Shown here: one piece after another, positions 52,493 through 61,796 of the stretch
Layout of the letters: each line of letters opens with the position of its first letter
Numbering within the stretch: the stretch's first letter is position 1
Assembly: GCA_005777825.1 (NCBI GenBank)
Contig: SXLB01000073.1
Location: 24,658 to 88,657, forward strand
Direction of reading: 5' to 3'
Source: Methylotenera sp.
GTDB taxonomy: Bacteria > Pseudomonadota > Gammaproteobacteria > Burkholderiales > Methylophilaceae
DNA: 64,000 nt
The notes under the pieces: model-generated
What the model saw: the letters and a program-made list of their open reading frames with translations, nothing else
What the model was told of the DNA's origin: nothing
The model's database searches: none
Position numbers and translations under genes: made by a program

Positions 52493-54259
52493 ATGGCATC
52501 AGAAAAAGCACCCATTCCATTAGGCTCGAATTTTATCCGCGCCATCGTTGAAAAAGACATAGAGCAAGGCGTGTATCACACCCGAAAATGGGCGGGCAGC
52601 CCTGGGGACGCGGCGCATCAGTCAGCAGGCCAGGTGGATCAAGCAAAAATCCGCACGCGTTTTCCGCCTGAACCGAACGGCTATTTGCACATAGGCCATG
52701 CCAAATCCATCTTTTTAAATTTTGGTTTAGCGCGCGATTACGCTGGCGTTTGCCATTTGCGTTTTGATGACACCAACCCAGAAAAAGAAAGCCAAGAATA
52801 CGTAGACAGCATCACCGATGCAGTGAAGTGGTTGGGTTTTGATTGGCATAATGGTGGCGAACAAAATCTGTATTTTGCTAGCAATTATTTCGACTTCATG
52901 TACCGTGCAGCCGAGTGTTTAATCGAACACGGCCACGCCTACGTGGACAGCCAAACAGCAGATGAAATGCGTCTTAATCGGGGCAGCTTGACCGAAGCCG
53001 GTAAAAATTCACCGTGGCGTGATCGCAGTGTGGCTGAGAATTTAGCCTTATTCCGTGCCATGCGCGACGGCCAGCATGCCGACGGCAGTTTGGTGCTACG
53101 GGCCAAGATAGACATGGCTTCAGCCAACATCAACTTGCGCGACCCGGCTATGTACCGCGTGCGCCGTGCGCACCATCACAATACCGGCGACAAGTGGTGT
53201 ATTTACCCCATGTATACCTTTGCCCATCCGATTGAGGATGCCTTGGAGCAGATTAGCCATTCCATTTGCACCTTGGAGTTTGAAGATCAACGTCCTTTTT
53301 ACGATTGGCTATTAGGCCGTCTGGCTGAAGCCGGTTTGCTGGCTCAGCCTTTGCCTAAGCAATACGAATTTGCCCGTTTAAATCTGACTTACGTGGTGTT
53401 ATCCAAACGTAAATTGATCCAGTTGGTGGAAGAGAAGCACGTGGCTGGCTGGGATGACCCGCGCTTGCCTACCCTGGCCGGCGCGCGTCGCCGTGGCTAC
53501 ACAGCAGAAGGCTTTAAATTGTTCACCGATCGCATAGGCGTGTCCAAAGCCGATTCTTGGATAGATTACAGCACCTTAGAGGATTGCATGCGCGAAGTGC
53601 TCAATGAATCAGCCGAGCGCCGCATAGCGGTGTTAGACCCCATCAAGCTGGTGATTGATAATTACCCGCTTGATCAGGTTGAGGATTGCTTTGCGCCTAA
53701 TCACCCGCTTAAGCCTGAATTGGCTAAGCGCGTGGTACCGTTAAGCCGCGAGCTATGGATAGAGCGTGAGGATTTTATGGAAGAGCCCAGCAAAGGCTTT
53801 TTTAGGTTGATGCCCGATGGTTTGGTTCGCTTACGCTACGGATACGTGGTGAAATGCACAGGTTTTGAGAAAGACACTACTGGCAATGTCACTGTGGTGC
53901 ATTGCGAGTATTTACCCGAAACCAAATCAGGCACGCCAGGTGCCGATAGTATTAAGGTGAAAGGCAATATCCATTGGGTGTCGGTGGCCCATGCCTACGA
54001 GTGCGAAGTGCGTTTGTACGACAGGCTGTTTAAGGAAGCGCATCCGGGTGAGGGCGATAAAGACTTTTTAGATGACATCAACGCCGATTCGGTGAGCGTG
54101 ATACGTGCGCAGTTAGAACCCAGCTTGAAAGAAGTGCAGGCGGAGTCGCGTTTCCAATTTGAGCGTCACGGTTATTTTGTGGCCGATAAAAAAGACAGCT
54201 TGGCTGGCATGCCGGTGTTTAACCGCACCGTCACTTTACGTGATGCATGGCAAAAATAA
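52493..54259 (+). CDS. glnS: Glutamine-tRNA ligase
   Basis: RTRFPPEPNGYLHIGHAKSIFLNFGLARDY; YVVLSKRKL. Confidence 0.97.
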   Translation: MASEKAPIPLGSNFIRAIVEKDIEQGVYHTRKWAGSPGDAAHQSAGQVDQAKIRTRFPPEPNGYLHIGHAKSIFLNFGLARDYAGVCHLRFDDTNPEKESQEYVDSITDAVKWLGFDWHNGGEQNLYFASNYFDFMYRAAECLIEHGHAYVDSQTADEMRLNRGSLTEAGKNSPWRDRSVAENLALFRAMRDGQHADGSLVLRAKIDMASANINLRDPAMYRVRRAHHHNTGDKWCIYPMYTFAHPIEDALEQISHSICTLEFEDQRPFYDWLLGRLAEAGLLAQPLPKQYEFARLNLTYVVLSKRKLIQLVEEKHVAGWDDPRLPTLAGARRRGYTAEGFKLFTDRIGVSKADSWIDYSTLEDCMREVLNESAERRIAVLDPIKLVIDNYPLDQVEDCFAPNHPLKPELAKRVVPLSRELWIEREDFMEEPSKGFFRLMPDGLVRLRYGYVVKCTGFEKDTTGNVTVVHCEYLPETKSGTPGADSIKVKGNIHWVSVAHAYECEVRLYDRLFKEAHPGEGDKDFLDDINADSVSVIRAQLEPSLKEVQAESRFQFERHGYFVADKKDSLAGMPVFNRTVTLRDAWQK

Positions 54260-54303
54260 GCCCTAATTAAGCCCTAAGTCGGCTGCTATCTAGCCAAATT
54301 TAA

Positions 54304-54654
54304 ATGAAAAAATTTATTACTTATCAATTGTTTATTGAAGTAACTGAATTTTTAACATTAACTGTAGGCAAGTTGGGAAAATTCGATTTTCCCGCTGGCC
54401 ATTACGTTTACACCGGCAGCGCCAAAGCCAATCTAGAGGCGCGCATTGCCCGCCATTTAAGTAAAGATAAAAAACTCAAATGGCACATTGATTATTTGCT
54501 TAATGCCCCCGGTGTGCATGTCACCCAGGTTACCCGTGCAATTGAAAACGAATGCGCTTGCAACCAAAATACGCCAGGCAATTGTTTGGTAGCTAAGTTT
54601 GGTGCCAGCGATTGTCGGGCTGGTTGCATTAGTCACCTAAAGTACCAAGCTTAA
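54304..54654 (+). CDS. GIY-YIG-like DUF123 domain protein
   Basis: GHYVYTGSAKANLEARIARHL..KLKWHIDYLL..GASDCRAGCISHL. Confidence 0.8.
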   Translation: MKKFITYQLFIEVTEFLTLTVGKLGKFDFPAGHYVYTGSAKANLEARIARHLSKDKKLKWHIDYLLNAPGVHVTQVTRAIENECACNQNTPGNCLVAKFGASDCRAGCISHLKYQA

Positions 54655-55133
54655 GCTGATTTAGGCCGCCGTTTGTGTTGATAACGGTAAGCCAGCAAAA
54701 TGATCAGGCCGGCCACATTGGGTAGCCACACTTCAGGGTTAGACCAAGGTATGCCGTCTATGGTGAAATCCGAAATAGGCCAAAATATCGGTGTGGGAAA
54801 GTAGCTTAGGCTATGAAAAGGGAAGTCCAAGACGATGTGAAATGGCCAAGCTAGCATGGCAAAGGCAATATCCCGACGCCAGTACGCCACCAAGGCGATG
54901 ACGGGTATGCACACGACAAAGCTGTGCCAGATGTCATAGGAAATAAACAGCCAGCTAGGCATGCCTATGATGGAAGGTGGACCAGCTTGAAAGCTGCCAT
55001 CGATTAATCTGCTTAGCAGATAAGCCCCGAACGAACATAAGTCTGGTAATGCGCCAAATAGCAAGGCTAGGCGGGCGTGCTTGCGGTAGCCAAATAATCC
55101 GTAGCCCCATAAGGCATGACTTAAGGTATCCAT
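54651..55133 (-). CDS. Membrane protein, possible YdjM-like putative metal-dependent hydrolase
   Basis: MDTLSHALWGYGLFG..GALPDLCSF; multiple TM segments with conserved-looking His/Asp. Confidence 0.5.
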   Translation of the reverse strand: MDTLSHALWGYGLFGYRKHARLALLFGALPDLCSFGAYLLSRLIDGSFQAGPPSIIGMPSWLFISYDIWHSFVVCIPVIALVAYWRRDIAFAMLAWPFHIVLDFPFHSLSYFPTPIFWPISDFTIDGIPWSNPEVWLPNVAGLIILLAYRYQHKRRPKSA

Positions 55134-55267
55134 AGTTTATCCGTGTTATTAAATTGAGGCATTGCGCAAGCCGAATCATTGCTGGCGGTTAAAAATTGTA
55201 CAGGCTATTTTTATATCCCCGAAGCCTAGCACTAGCAAGTAAAATCTAGGCTAATTATTTTTATTAA

Positions 55268-56233
55268 GTGCATGGCGTGAACATTACCGTAGATTGCGAT
55301 TTAAATGCCAGTTGGCTGCATGGTCTAGGCAGCCCGACCTTGTTGCAATTGCTGGCAAAAGGTCAGGTGCAGCAGCATGCGATGCCGCTTGAGGCCTTGA
55401 TAGCCGAGGAGTTTGGCCTGAAGGCAACGCCGGATTACCCCTTGGCTGCCATAGCGGCCCATGCTGACGGCGTCAGCGTGGATGGCCGGTATTGCTTGCG
55501 AGCCGATCCCGTGCACATGGTTTTGCAGCGCGATTGTTTTAGTTTGCACGAATCGTTTCCTTTGCCGCTAAGCCAGGTCGAAGCCCAGGCGCTGGTCGCC
55601 AGCCTAAATCAACACTTCAGTCGGGACGGCCTGCATTTTATGCTGGGCGCGTCCGGTGCATGCTATTTGTTATTAAACGGTACGCCGCAAATACAAACCA
55701 CCTTGCCCAGCGTGGCTTTGGATAAAAATAGCCACGATTTTTTGCCGCAAGGAAACGACGCCTCGTATTGGCTGGCTTTGCTCAATGAAGTGCAAATGCT
55801 CTTGCACGAACACCCGATTAATTTAGCGCGTGAAGCCGCTGGCCAATTGGCTTTAAATAGTTTGTGGTTTTCTGCAGGCGGCACTTTGCCGACTAAGGCA
55901 TCGCTATTGGCTCATCATGCTAGCTTGATGGCTAACAGCAAACTCTACGAGGGCATGGCTAAACTAGGCGCGCTGCCTTATGCGCCGCTGCCAGATAGCT
56001 TGGCACATGGTTTACAGCAGTCGGCCTCGACTATGCGTTTGCATGTGCCCTGCACAGAGGCGTTGGATGCGCTATGGCTGACGCCACTTTGGCAGGCCTT
56101 AAAGCAAGCAAAGATCAACCAGCTAACCTTAAATTTAGGGTTTTATGAGCGCATGTTACAGCTCAGTATCAGGCCGCGTGATGTGTATAAATTTTGGCGC
56201 CGACCCCGTGCGCTAGAGGCGTATTGGTCATGA
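55268..56233 (+). CDS. Conserved hypothetical protein adjacent to recJ
   Basis: 321-aa ORF overlapping recJ start by 4 nt; LRADPVHMVLQRDCFSL. Related proteins are often loosely annotated as phosphoglycerate mutase. Confidence 0.6.
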   Translation: MHGVNITVDCDLNASWLHGLGSPTLLQLLAKGQVQQHAMPLEALIAEEFGLKATPDYPLAAIAAHADGVSVDGRYCLRADPVHMVLQRDCFSLHESFPLPLSQVEAQALVASLNQHFSRDGLHFMLGASGACYLLLNGTPQIQTTLPSVALDKNSHDFLPQGNDASYWLALLNEVQMLLHEHPINLAREAAGQLALNSLWFSAGGTLPTKASLLAHHASLMANSKLYEGMAKLGALPYAPLPDSLAHGLQQSASTMRLHVPCTEALDALWLTPLWQALKQAKINQLTLNLGFYERMLQLSIRPRDVYKFWRRPRALEAYWS

Positions 56234-57945
56234 CAAAAATAATACAGCGCAGCCAACATCCTGATGCGGCTTTGGCCTTACAAGAAAGCGGCCTTAGTCC
56301 GCTGATGGCAAGATTACTGGCTGCCCGCGGGCTAGAGCGCGCTCAGCAAATACGGGCTAATTTAAGCGATTTACTTGCTCCGCAAACGCTGACGAATAAC
56401 ACCAGTATGGCGAAGTTATTAGCCGACGCCATCGCTGCTGATAAAGCCTTGTTGATAATAGGCGATTACGACGCCGATGGCGCCACCGCAACGGCGGTCG
56501 CAGTGAAAGGCCTGAGGGCATTTGGCGCCAGAGTGGATTTTTTGGTACCTAACCGTTTTGAATACGGCTACGGATTGACTCCGGAAATCGTTGCCTTGGC
56601 AGCCACCAGAAAGCCGGATGTAATTATTACAGTAGACAATGGCATTGCCAGTGTTGACGGGGTAGAGGCAGCCAATGCCTTGGGTTTGCAGGTGTTGATT
56701 ACCGATCACCATTTGCCTGGGCAAATTACGCCAGCGGCGACCTGCATTATTAATCCCAATCAGCACGGCTGCCAATTTGCCAGCAAGCATTTGGCCGGCG
56801 TGGGCGTGATCTTTTATGCCTTACTGGCCTTACGGGCAGAGTTGCGTTTGCGCGGTGCCTACCTAAGTCAGCCCGAGCCCAATCTAACTGAGTTGCTTGA
56901 TTTAGTGGCCTTGGGTACGGTGGCCGATTTGGTTAAATTGGACGACAACAATCGCATCTTGGTTGAGCAAGGCTTGCGCAGAATACGCGCCGCTGCATGC
57001 TCACCAGGCATATTGGCTTTATTGCGTGTCAGTGGTCGACAAGCCCAAGCGTGCAATGCGCAAGATTTGGGTTTTTATGTTGGCCCACGCTTAAATGCGG
57101 CTGGCAGGCTGGATGACATGAGCTTAGGCATACGTTGTTTGTTGGCTGAGAGTGAGGCAGAGGCAAACGCCATGGCCCAACAGTTGCAGGATTTAAACTT
57201 GGAGCGACGCAATATAGAGGCGGATATGCAAGAGTCAGCCAATGTAAGCTTGGATGGCATCAAGGTGGCGGATCAATTCGCTATTTCCTTGTATCAAGCC
57301 GATTGGCATCAAGGGGTGATTGGTATTTTGGCCTCTCGCATAAAAGAGCGTTACCATAGGCCGGTGATTGCTTTTGCTGATGCCGGTGATGGCGTGTTGA
57401 AGGGGTCGGGGCGTTCGATAGCCGGCTTGCATCTTCGGGATGCCCTGGATGCCTTAAGTAAGCAGCAGCCTAGCTTGATTTTAAAATTCGGCGGTCATGC
57501 CATGGCAGCGGGCTTGAGTATCAAAGGGGAGGATTTTGCCGCCTTTGTTACAGGTTTTGAGGCCGTGGTTAGAGGGTTGATCAGTGAAGCGGATTTGCAA
57601 GCGGTGCTGGAGGTGGATGGCAATTTGACGCCGGCTGAAATGAATTTCACTACCGCGCAGCAACTGGAAAAGCAGGTTTGGGGCCAGGGTTTTGCGCCGC
57701 CTTTGTTTTACGATGAATTCACTGTGCGCTCTCAGCGCTTGCTTGCAGACAAACACCTTAAGTTAAGCTTGGCGCTGACCTCAGACACAAGTGGTTTAGA
57801 GTGGGATGCTATCTATTTTAACCGTACCGAATTTCTGGATGGCACGATACAGGCGGCCTACCAATTGCAGGCCAATAGCTACAATGGCAATCAAAAAGTA
57901 CAATTAAATATACGCTACGTAGCCCAGCCAGACAGCCATGACTAA
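56230..57945 (+). CDS. recJ: Single-stranded-DNA-specific exonuclease RecJ
   Basis: IIGDYDADGATATA, TVDNGIAS, LITDHHLPG DHH-family motifs; ATG at 56230 overlaps the preceding stop. Confidence 0.95.
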   Translation: MTKIIQRSQHPDAALALQESGLSPLMARLLAARGLERAQQIRANLSDLLAPQTLTNNTSMAKLLADAIAADKALLIIGDYDADGATATAVAVKGLRAFGARVDFLVPNRFEYGYGLTPEIVALAATRKPDVIITVDNGIASVDGVEAANALGLQVLITDHHLPGQITPAATCIINPNQHGCQFASKHLAGVGVIFYALLALRAELRLRGAYLSQPEPNLTELLDLVALGTVADLVKLDDNNRILVEQGLRRIRAAACSPGILALLRVSGRQAQACNAQDLGFYVGPRLNAAGRLDDMSLGIRCLLAESEAEANAMAQQLQDLNLERRNIEADMQESANVSLDGIKVADQFAISLYQADWHQGVIGILASRIKERYHRPVIAFADAGDGVLKGSGRSIAGLHLRDALDALSKQQPSLILKFGGHAMAAGLSIKGEDFAAFVTGFEAVVRGLISEADLQAVLEVDGNLTPAEMNFTTAQQLEKQVWGQGFAPPLFYDEFTVRSQRLLADKHLKLSLALTSDTSGLEWDAIYFNRTEFLDGTIQAAYQLQANSYNGNQKVQLNIRYVAQPDSHD

Positions 57946-58813
57946 ATCCAACACCCATATTGCTCAGCCATTGCTGGCGAGCTTGTTTCAGCCGGCACTG
58001 CCGCCAAGAAAAATAGACGCGCATAAAGGCGATGCCGGCAGTGTGGCTATCGTTGGCGGGGATAAGGGTATGTTAGGTGCAGTCTTGCTAGCCGCGCGGG
58101 CTGCTTTGCTGATGGGGGCAGGGCGCGTCTATGCTGCCATGCTAGCAAACGATGGCCTTGATGTAGACATGCATTACCCGGAAATTATGTTTCGGCCCAG
58201 TGCCGAGTTAACGCTATTAAAGCAGTTGGATGCCTTGGTCATTGGGCCGGGCTTAGGCCTATCGGATGCGGCTGAGGCAATCTTAGCCTTCTGGCTGACA
58301 CAGGACGTGAAGCTTTTGCTCGATGCCGATGCGCTCAATTTATTGGCAATCCACCCGCATTTACAAGCCTTGTGTCGCGCCCGTAGCGCGGATACCGTTA
58401 TTACGCCGCATGCGGCTGAGGCGGCTAGGCTATTAGGCACCAGCAGCGATGCCGTGCAAAAAAATCGCAGTGACAGCGCATTGAATTTAGCCTCTCAGTT
58501 TCATGCCAGTTGCGTGCTCAAAGGGCCGGCTAGTATCTGTGCGCACCACACCGGTAGTTATTTTATTAACACCAGTGGCAACCCAAGTTTGGCTGCGGCT
58601 GGTATGGGCGACGTGCTAAGTGGCATGGTCGGCAGTTTTATGGCGCAAGGCCTAGATGGATTGGCGGCTATTAAATTGGCGGTGTTTGTGCATGGTGCGG
58701 CGGCCGATAAGCTGGTGGACGATGGCGTGGGGCCATTTGGTATAACGGCCTCGGAATTAACATTATCGGCGCGGGCCGTGCTTAATCAATTAAATCTAGC
58801 CGGACGGATATAG
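57938..58813 (+). CDS. nnrD: ADP/ATP-dependent NAD(P)H-hydrate dehydratase
   Basis: HKGDAGSVAIVGGDKGMLGAVLLAARAAL; DADALNLL; TPHAAEAARLLG; GMGDVLSGMVGS. Confidence 0.9.
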   Translation: MTKSNTHIAQPLLASLFQPALPPRKIDAHKGDAGSVAIVGGDKGMLGAVLLAARAALLMGAGRVYAAMLANDGLDVDMHYPEIMFRPSAELTLLKQLDALVIGPGLGLSDAAEAILAFWLTQDVKLLLDADALNLLAIHPHLQALCRARSADTVITPHAAEAARLLGTSSDAVQKNRSDSALNLASQFHASCVLKGPASICAHHTGSYFINTSGNPSLAAAGMGDVLSGMVGSFMAQGLDGLAAIKLAVFVHGAAADKLVDDGVGPFGITASELTLSARAVLNQLNLAGRI

Positions 58814-58930
58814 TCTGGCGACTAAGGCCAGCATACTGCCAACAAGCAAGCTTAAGGTTTTTGCGTATAATTGGCGATAATTTATAAACTGCTGCAGTTA
58901 AGGTGGTTTAAACTAAGGAAAAAGGGTGTT

Positions 58931-59683
58931 ATGCGTCAAAAAATAGTCGTGGCGAACTGGAAAATGCACGGTAGCTTGGCGGCAAACAAGCAGTTGCTGA
59001 GCGATTACCTGCATCAATTATCCGCACTGCATACTGCTAAGGTAGTCGTCTGCGTGCCGTACCCTTATCTTGCTCAAGCGCAAGCCATGCTGCAAAACAG
59101 TGCGATTGCTTGGGGTGCACAAAACCTTAGTAAAGATGCCGTGGGCCCATACACCGGTGAAGTCAGTGCCGCTATGCTCAAGGATTTCGGTGCTAGCTAC
59201 GTTATTATTGGGCATTCAGAACGGGCCACGGCATATTGTGAATCCGATGAAAATATCGCCACCAAATTCATGCAAGCTCAAGCCCATGGACTCACCCCCA
59301 TACTCTGCGTGGGTGAAACCTTAATTGAGCGCGAAGCGGGCGTTATGCAAATGGTGGTGGCCAAGCAATTGGATACCATTATTAAGTTGCATGGCGCTTC
59401 TGTGTTTGCCAATGCGGTGGTTTCTTATGAGCCAATTTGGGCCATAGGTACGGGTCTTGCTGCCAGCGCGGAGCAAGCGCAAAGCATGCACGAGTTTATT
59501 CGTGGCAAGGTGGCCGCACTGGATGCATCGGCTGCTGCTAGCCTCAAAATCCTCTACGGAGGCAGCGTAAACCCACAAAATGCGGTACAATTGTTGGCTA
59601 TGCAGGATATAGACGGTGGTCTTATCGGTAAGTGTTCGTTAAACGCGCAAGAATTTGAGAAAATATGCCTGGCAGCCGCTTAA
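58931..59683 (+). CDS. tpiA: Triosephosphate isomerase
   Basis: VVANWKMHGS; IIGHSERA; VSYEPIWAIGTGLAAS; ILYGGSVNPQNA. ATG at 58931 preferred. Confidence 0.97.
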   Translation: MRQKIVVANWKMHGSLAANKQLLSDYLHQLSALHTAKVVVCVPYPYLAQAQAMLQNSAIAWGAQNLSKDAVGPYTGEVSAAMLKDFGASYVIIGHSERATAYCESDENIATKFMQAQAHGLTPILCVGETLIEREAGVMQMVVAKQLDTIIKLHGASVFANAVVSYEPIWAIGTGLAASAEQAQSMHEFIRGKVAALDASAAASLKILYGGSVNPQNAVQLLAMQDIDGGLIGKCSLNAQEFEKICLAAA

Positions 59684-59719
59684 TAGTGGATTTAGCGTAA
59701 ATGGCATGAGGTTAATAAA

Positions 59720-60061
59720 ATGGAAAAATTAGTATTAGTCATACACGTAATCGCTGCGCTGGGCGTGATTGTTTTGGTCTTGTTGCAACATGGCAAAGGG
59801 GCTGATATGGGCGCTTCATTTGGCAGTGGCACATCGGGCAGTTTGTTTGGTGTGTCAGGTTCAGCTAACTTTATGAGCCGTGCGACCGCTATTTTTGTGA
59901 TGATTTTTTTCGCAACCAGCTTAACGCTTGCCTATATGGCCAGTCATAAAGATGGCGGCGGTAGTGTGGTAAAGGCGAACGCGGCTAAGGTGTTGCCTGT
60001 TAATCCAGTTGGTGCTGCCACCAATACAGCGCCTTCTGAGACAAAAGCTATCCCAAAATAA
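59720..60061 (+). CDS. secG: Preprotein translocase subunit SecG
   Basis: VLVLLQHGKGADMGASFGSGTSGSLFGVSGSANFMSRATAIF. Confidence 0.95.
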   Translation: MEKLVLVIHVIAALGVIVLVLLQHGKGADMGASFGSGTSGSLFGVSGSANFMSRATAIFVMIFFATSLTLAYMASHKDGGGSVVKANAAKVLPVNPVGAATNTAPSETKAIPK

Positions 60062-60090
60062 CCTTTGCAAGCTTGCATGCTGATTGAGAA

Positions 60091-60118
60091 AAAAATGCCG
60101 GATATACCGGCATTTTTT
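60091..60118 (+). terminator. Terminator after secG
   Basis: AAAAATGCCGG ATAT CCGGCATTTTTT. Confidence 0.8.
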
Positions 60119-60212
60119 ATTTGGTGTGTTTAGCGAACAACCATAACATAAAAACGATTACTACCACGATAGCGGCAAATGTCACTATGCCTTGCCAACC
60201 TAAAAAGGTCAT
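60117..60212 (-). CDS. Possible 31-aa single-TM membrane microprotein
   Basis: Not in ORF track. Minus strand: AAGGATATCGAT ATG... = MTFLGWQGIVTFAAIVVVIVFMLWLFAKHTK*; SD-like AAGGA and TM-like hydrophobic core. Confidence 0.5.
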   Translation of the reverse strand: MTFLGWQGIVTFAAIVVVIVFMLWLFAKHTK

Positions 60213-60299
60213 ATCGATATCCTTAGTCTAATTTGATTGAATGATGAAGCGTGATGCTATTCTGAAATCAATTGCTAGGCTGGTCAATTATACCAAGGG

Positions 60300-60773
60300 C
60301 TAATTCATGTAACGCTTGTAGGCTTCTATCCAGTTTTCTGCCATCGCTTGCCTAGCTTCGTCTAGCGGCACCTTTCCCTCGCACACTAAACGGTATATTT
60401 TAAATTCCAAACGGTCTTTTTTCTCGGCATTCCACTCACTAAGTCTTGGTTGCGGCCATAGGTTTTTTGGATGATCCGGGCTGCCGCCTATGCTAAGTGG
60501 TATCAAATGGTCTTCTTCATAGTGCTGTGGGTTGGCGTCGGTATAACCGTATTCGGCTAACTGTTTTTTCTTAAGCTTGTTTGTGTAGTAACTGGGCGGG
60601 CGTATGGATTTACTGTAGCCCTTAACGCAAACGGTGCTGTGGATGTTTTCTTGGGTTACTTCGGGGTTGATGTAGCCTGTCGTTAAACGGCTGTCAGGAA
60701 GGTCGCGAGCGCTAGCCAATTGTGCGGCAAGCGCAATGGCTAATGCAAACATTAGTTGTTTGAAGGTATGCAT
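60300..60773 (-). CDS. Exported protein with HNH-like nuclease motif
   Basis: Signal peptide MHTFKQLMFALAIALAAQLASA; EEDHLIPLSIGGSPDHPKNLWPQPRLSEWNAEKKD. Confidence 0.65.
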   Translation of the reverse strand: MHTFKQLMFALAIALAAQLASARDLPDSRLTTGYINPEVTQENIHSTVCVKGYSKSIRPPSYYTNKLKKKQLAEYGYTDANPQHYEEDHLIPLSIGGSPDHPKNLWPQPRLSEWNAEKKDRLEFKIYRLVCEGKVPLDEARQAMAENWIEAYKRYMN

Positions 60774-60855
60774 GGGGTGGATATAAAAAAGGGTAGGTGA
60801 CAATAACAAAAGGGAGCGCTGGGCTCCCTTTTGTTAGAAATGCATGCTTAGCTAA

Positions 60856-61128
60856 TTAATTAACTGCATCTTTCAATGTTTTACCAGCTGAGAAGCCAGG
60901 AGCTTTACGAGCAGCGATTTTCAATTCAGCACCAGTACGTGGGTTGCGGCCTACGCGAGCAGCACGTTTAGATACTTTAAATGTACCGAAACCAACTAAA
61001 GTTACTGTGTCACCTTTTTTAAGTGCAGCAGTGATAGCAGAAGTTGTAGCATCAATAGCGCGACCAGCATCAGCTTTTGTTAAGCCAGCACTTGCGGCAA
61101 TTGCATCAATCAATTCAGATTTGTTCAT
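60856..61128 (-). CDS. hupB: DNA-binding protein HU
   Basis: [64 protein letters not shown]. Confidence 0.95.
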   Translation of the reverse strand: MNKSELIDAIAASAGLTKADAGRAIDATTSAITAALKKGDTVTLVGFGTFKVSKRAARVGRNPRTGAELKIAARKAPGFSAGKTLKDAVN

Positions 61129-61336
61129 ATTTTTATTCCCTTAAGTTAAATGGTTTTGAAAAGCATGTTTACTTTGTCTGAATTTTTCTTACGCGTCAAT
61201 GATATCAACGAACAATCAAGCAATAAAACTGGTTTTTTCATGCATTTTTATTTGATTTAATATCAAAATGATAAGTATGTTCAGTGGCATGGTTTTATTA
61301 GGCATAATTTAAGCAGGGTTAATTTTAATTTATGTC

Positions 61337-61621
61337 TTACCTTCCTAATTTATATTGGGTGGGGCAGTAGGCTCTGGTTACTTCTTTAGAGCGTAGGCTG
61401 AGGTGTTTGATAGACTTGGTTTTTACACGTTTACGCCATAATTTATAGCTGCTGAATTTAAGATTGGCGCGCATTATTTTCATCAATGCGCTTTCATCTA
61501 AATTGTAATTGCTCAATATGGCTTCAAATGGGGTGCGATCCTCCCATGCCATCTCTATGATCCTTGATAGGTCATGTTCAATTAAATTTTTTTGCACATC
61601 TGGTTTTTCTGTTTTTTTCAT
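61337..61621 (-). CDS. DUF2805/TIGR03643 family protein
   Basis: DLSRIIEMAWEDRTPFEAILSNYNLDESALMKIMRANLKFSSYKLWRKRV. Confidence 0.8.
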   Translation of the reverse strand: MKKTEKPDVQKNLIEHDLSRIIEMAWEDRTPFEAILSNYNLDESALMKIMRANLKFSSYKLWRKRVKTKSIKHLSLRSKEVTRAYCPTQYKLGR

Positions 61622-61731
61622 TTTTTATCTCGTTCATTTTTTTTATGGATTCAGTCTTCTTTATTTAAGTTCCATCGCTATTCACTTTCTATTTAAATGA
61701 AATTTAGGTTCAGTTAAAATAAAGTTATTGC

Positions 61732-61753
61732 AAATAATAATGATTATCATCTA
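61732..61753. promoter_or_regulatory. Fur-box-like palindrome upstream of TonB-dependent receptor
   Basis: AAATAATAATGATTATCATCTA closely resembles the Fur consensus GATAATGATAATCATTATC; 44 nt upstream of preferred ATG 61797. Confidence 0.75.
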
Positions 61754-61796
61754 TAATTGTATTCATCAAACTATTGCGAATGCAAATAGGTTAATT

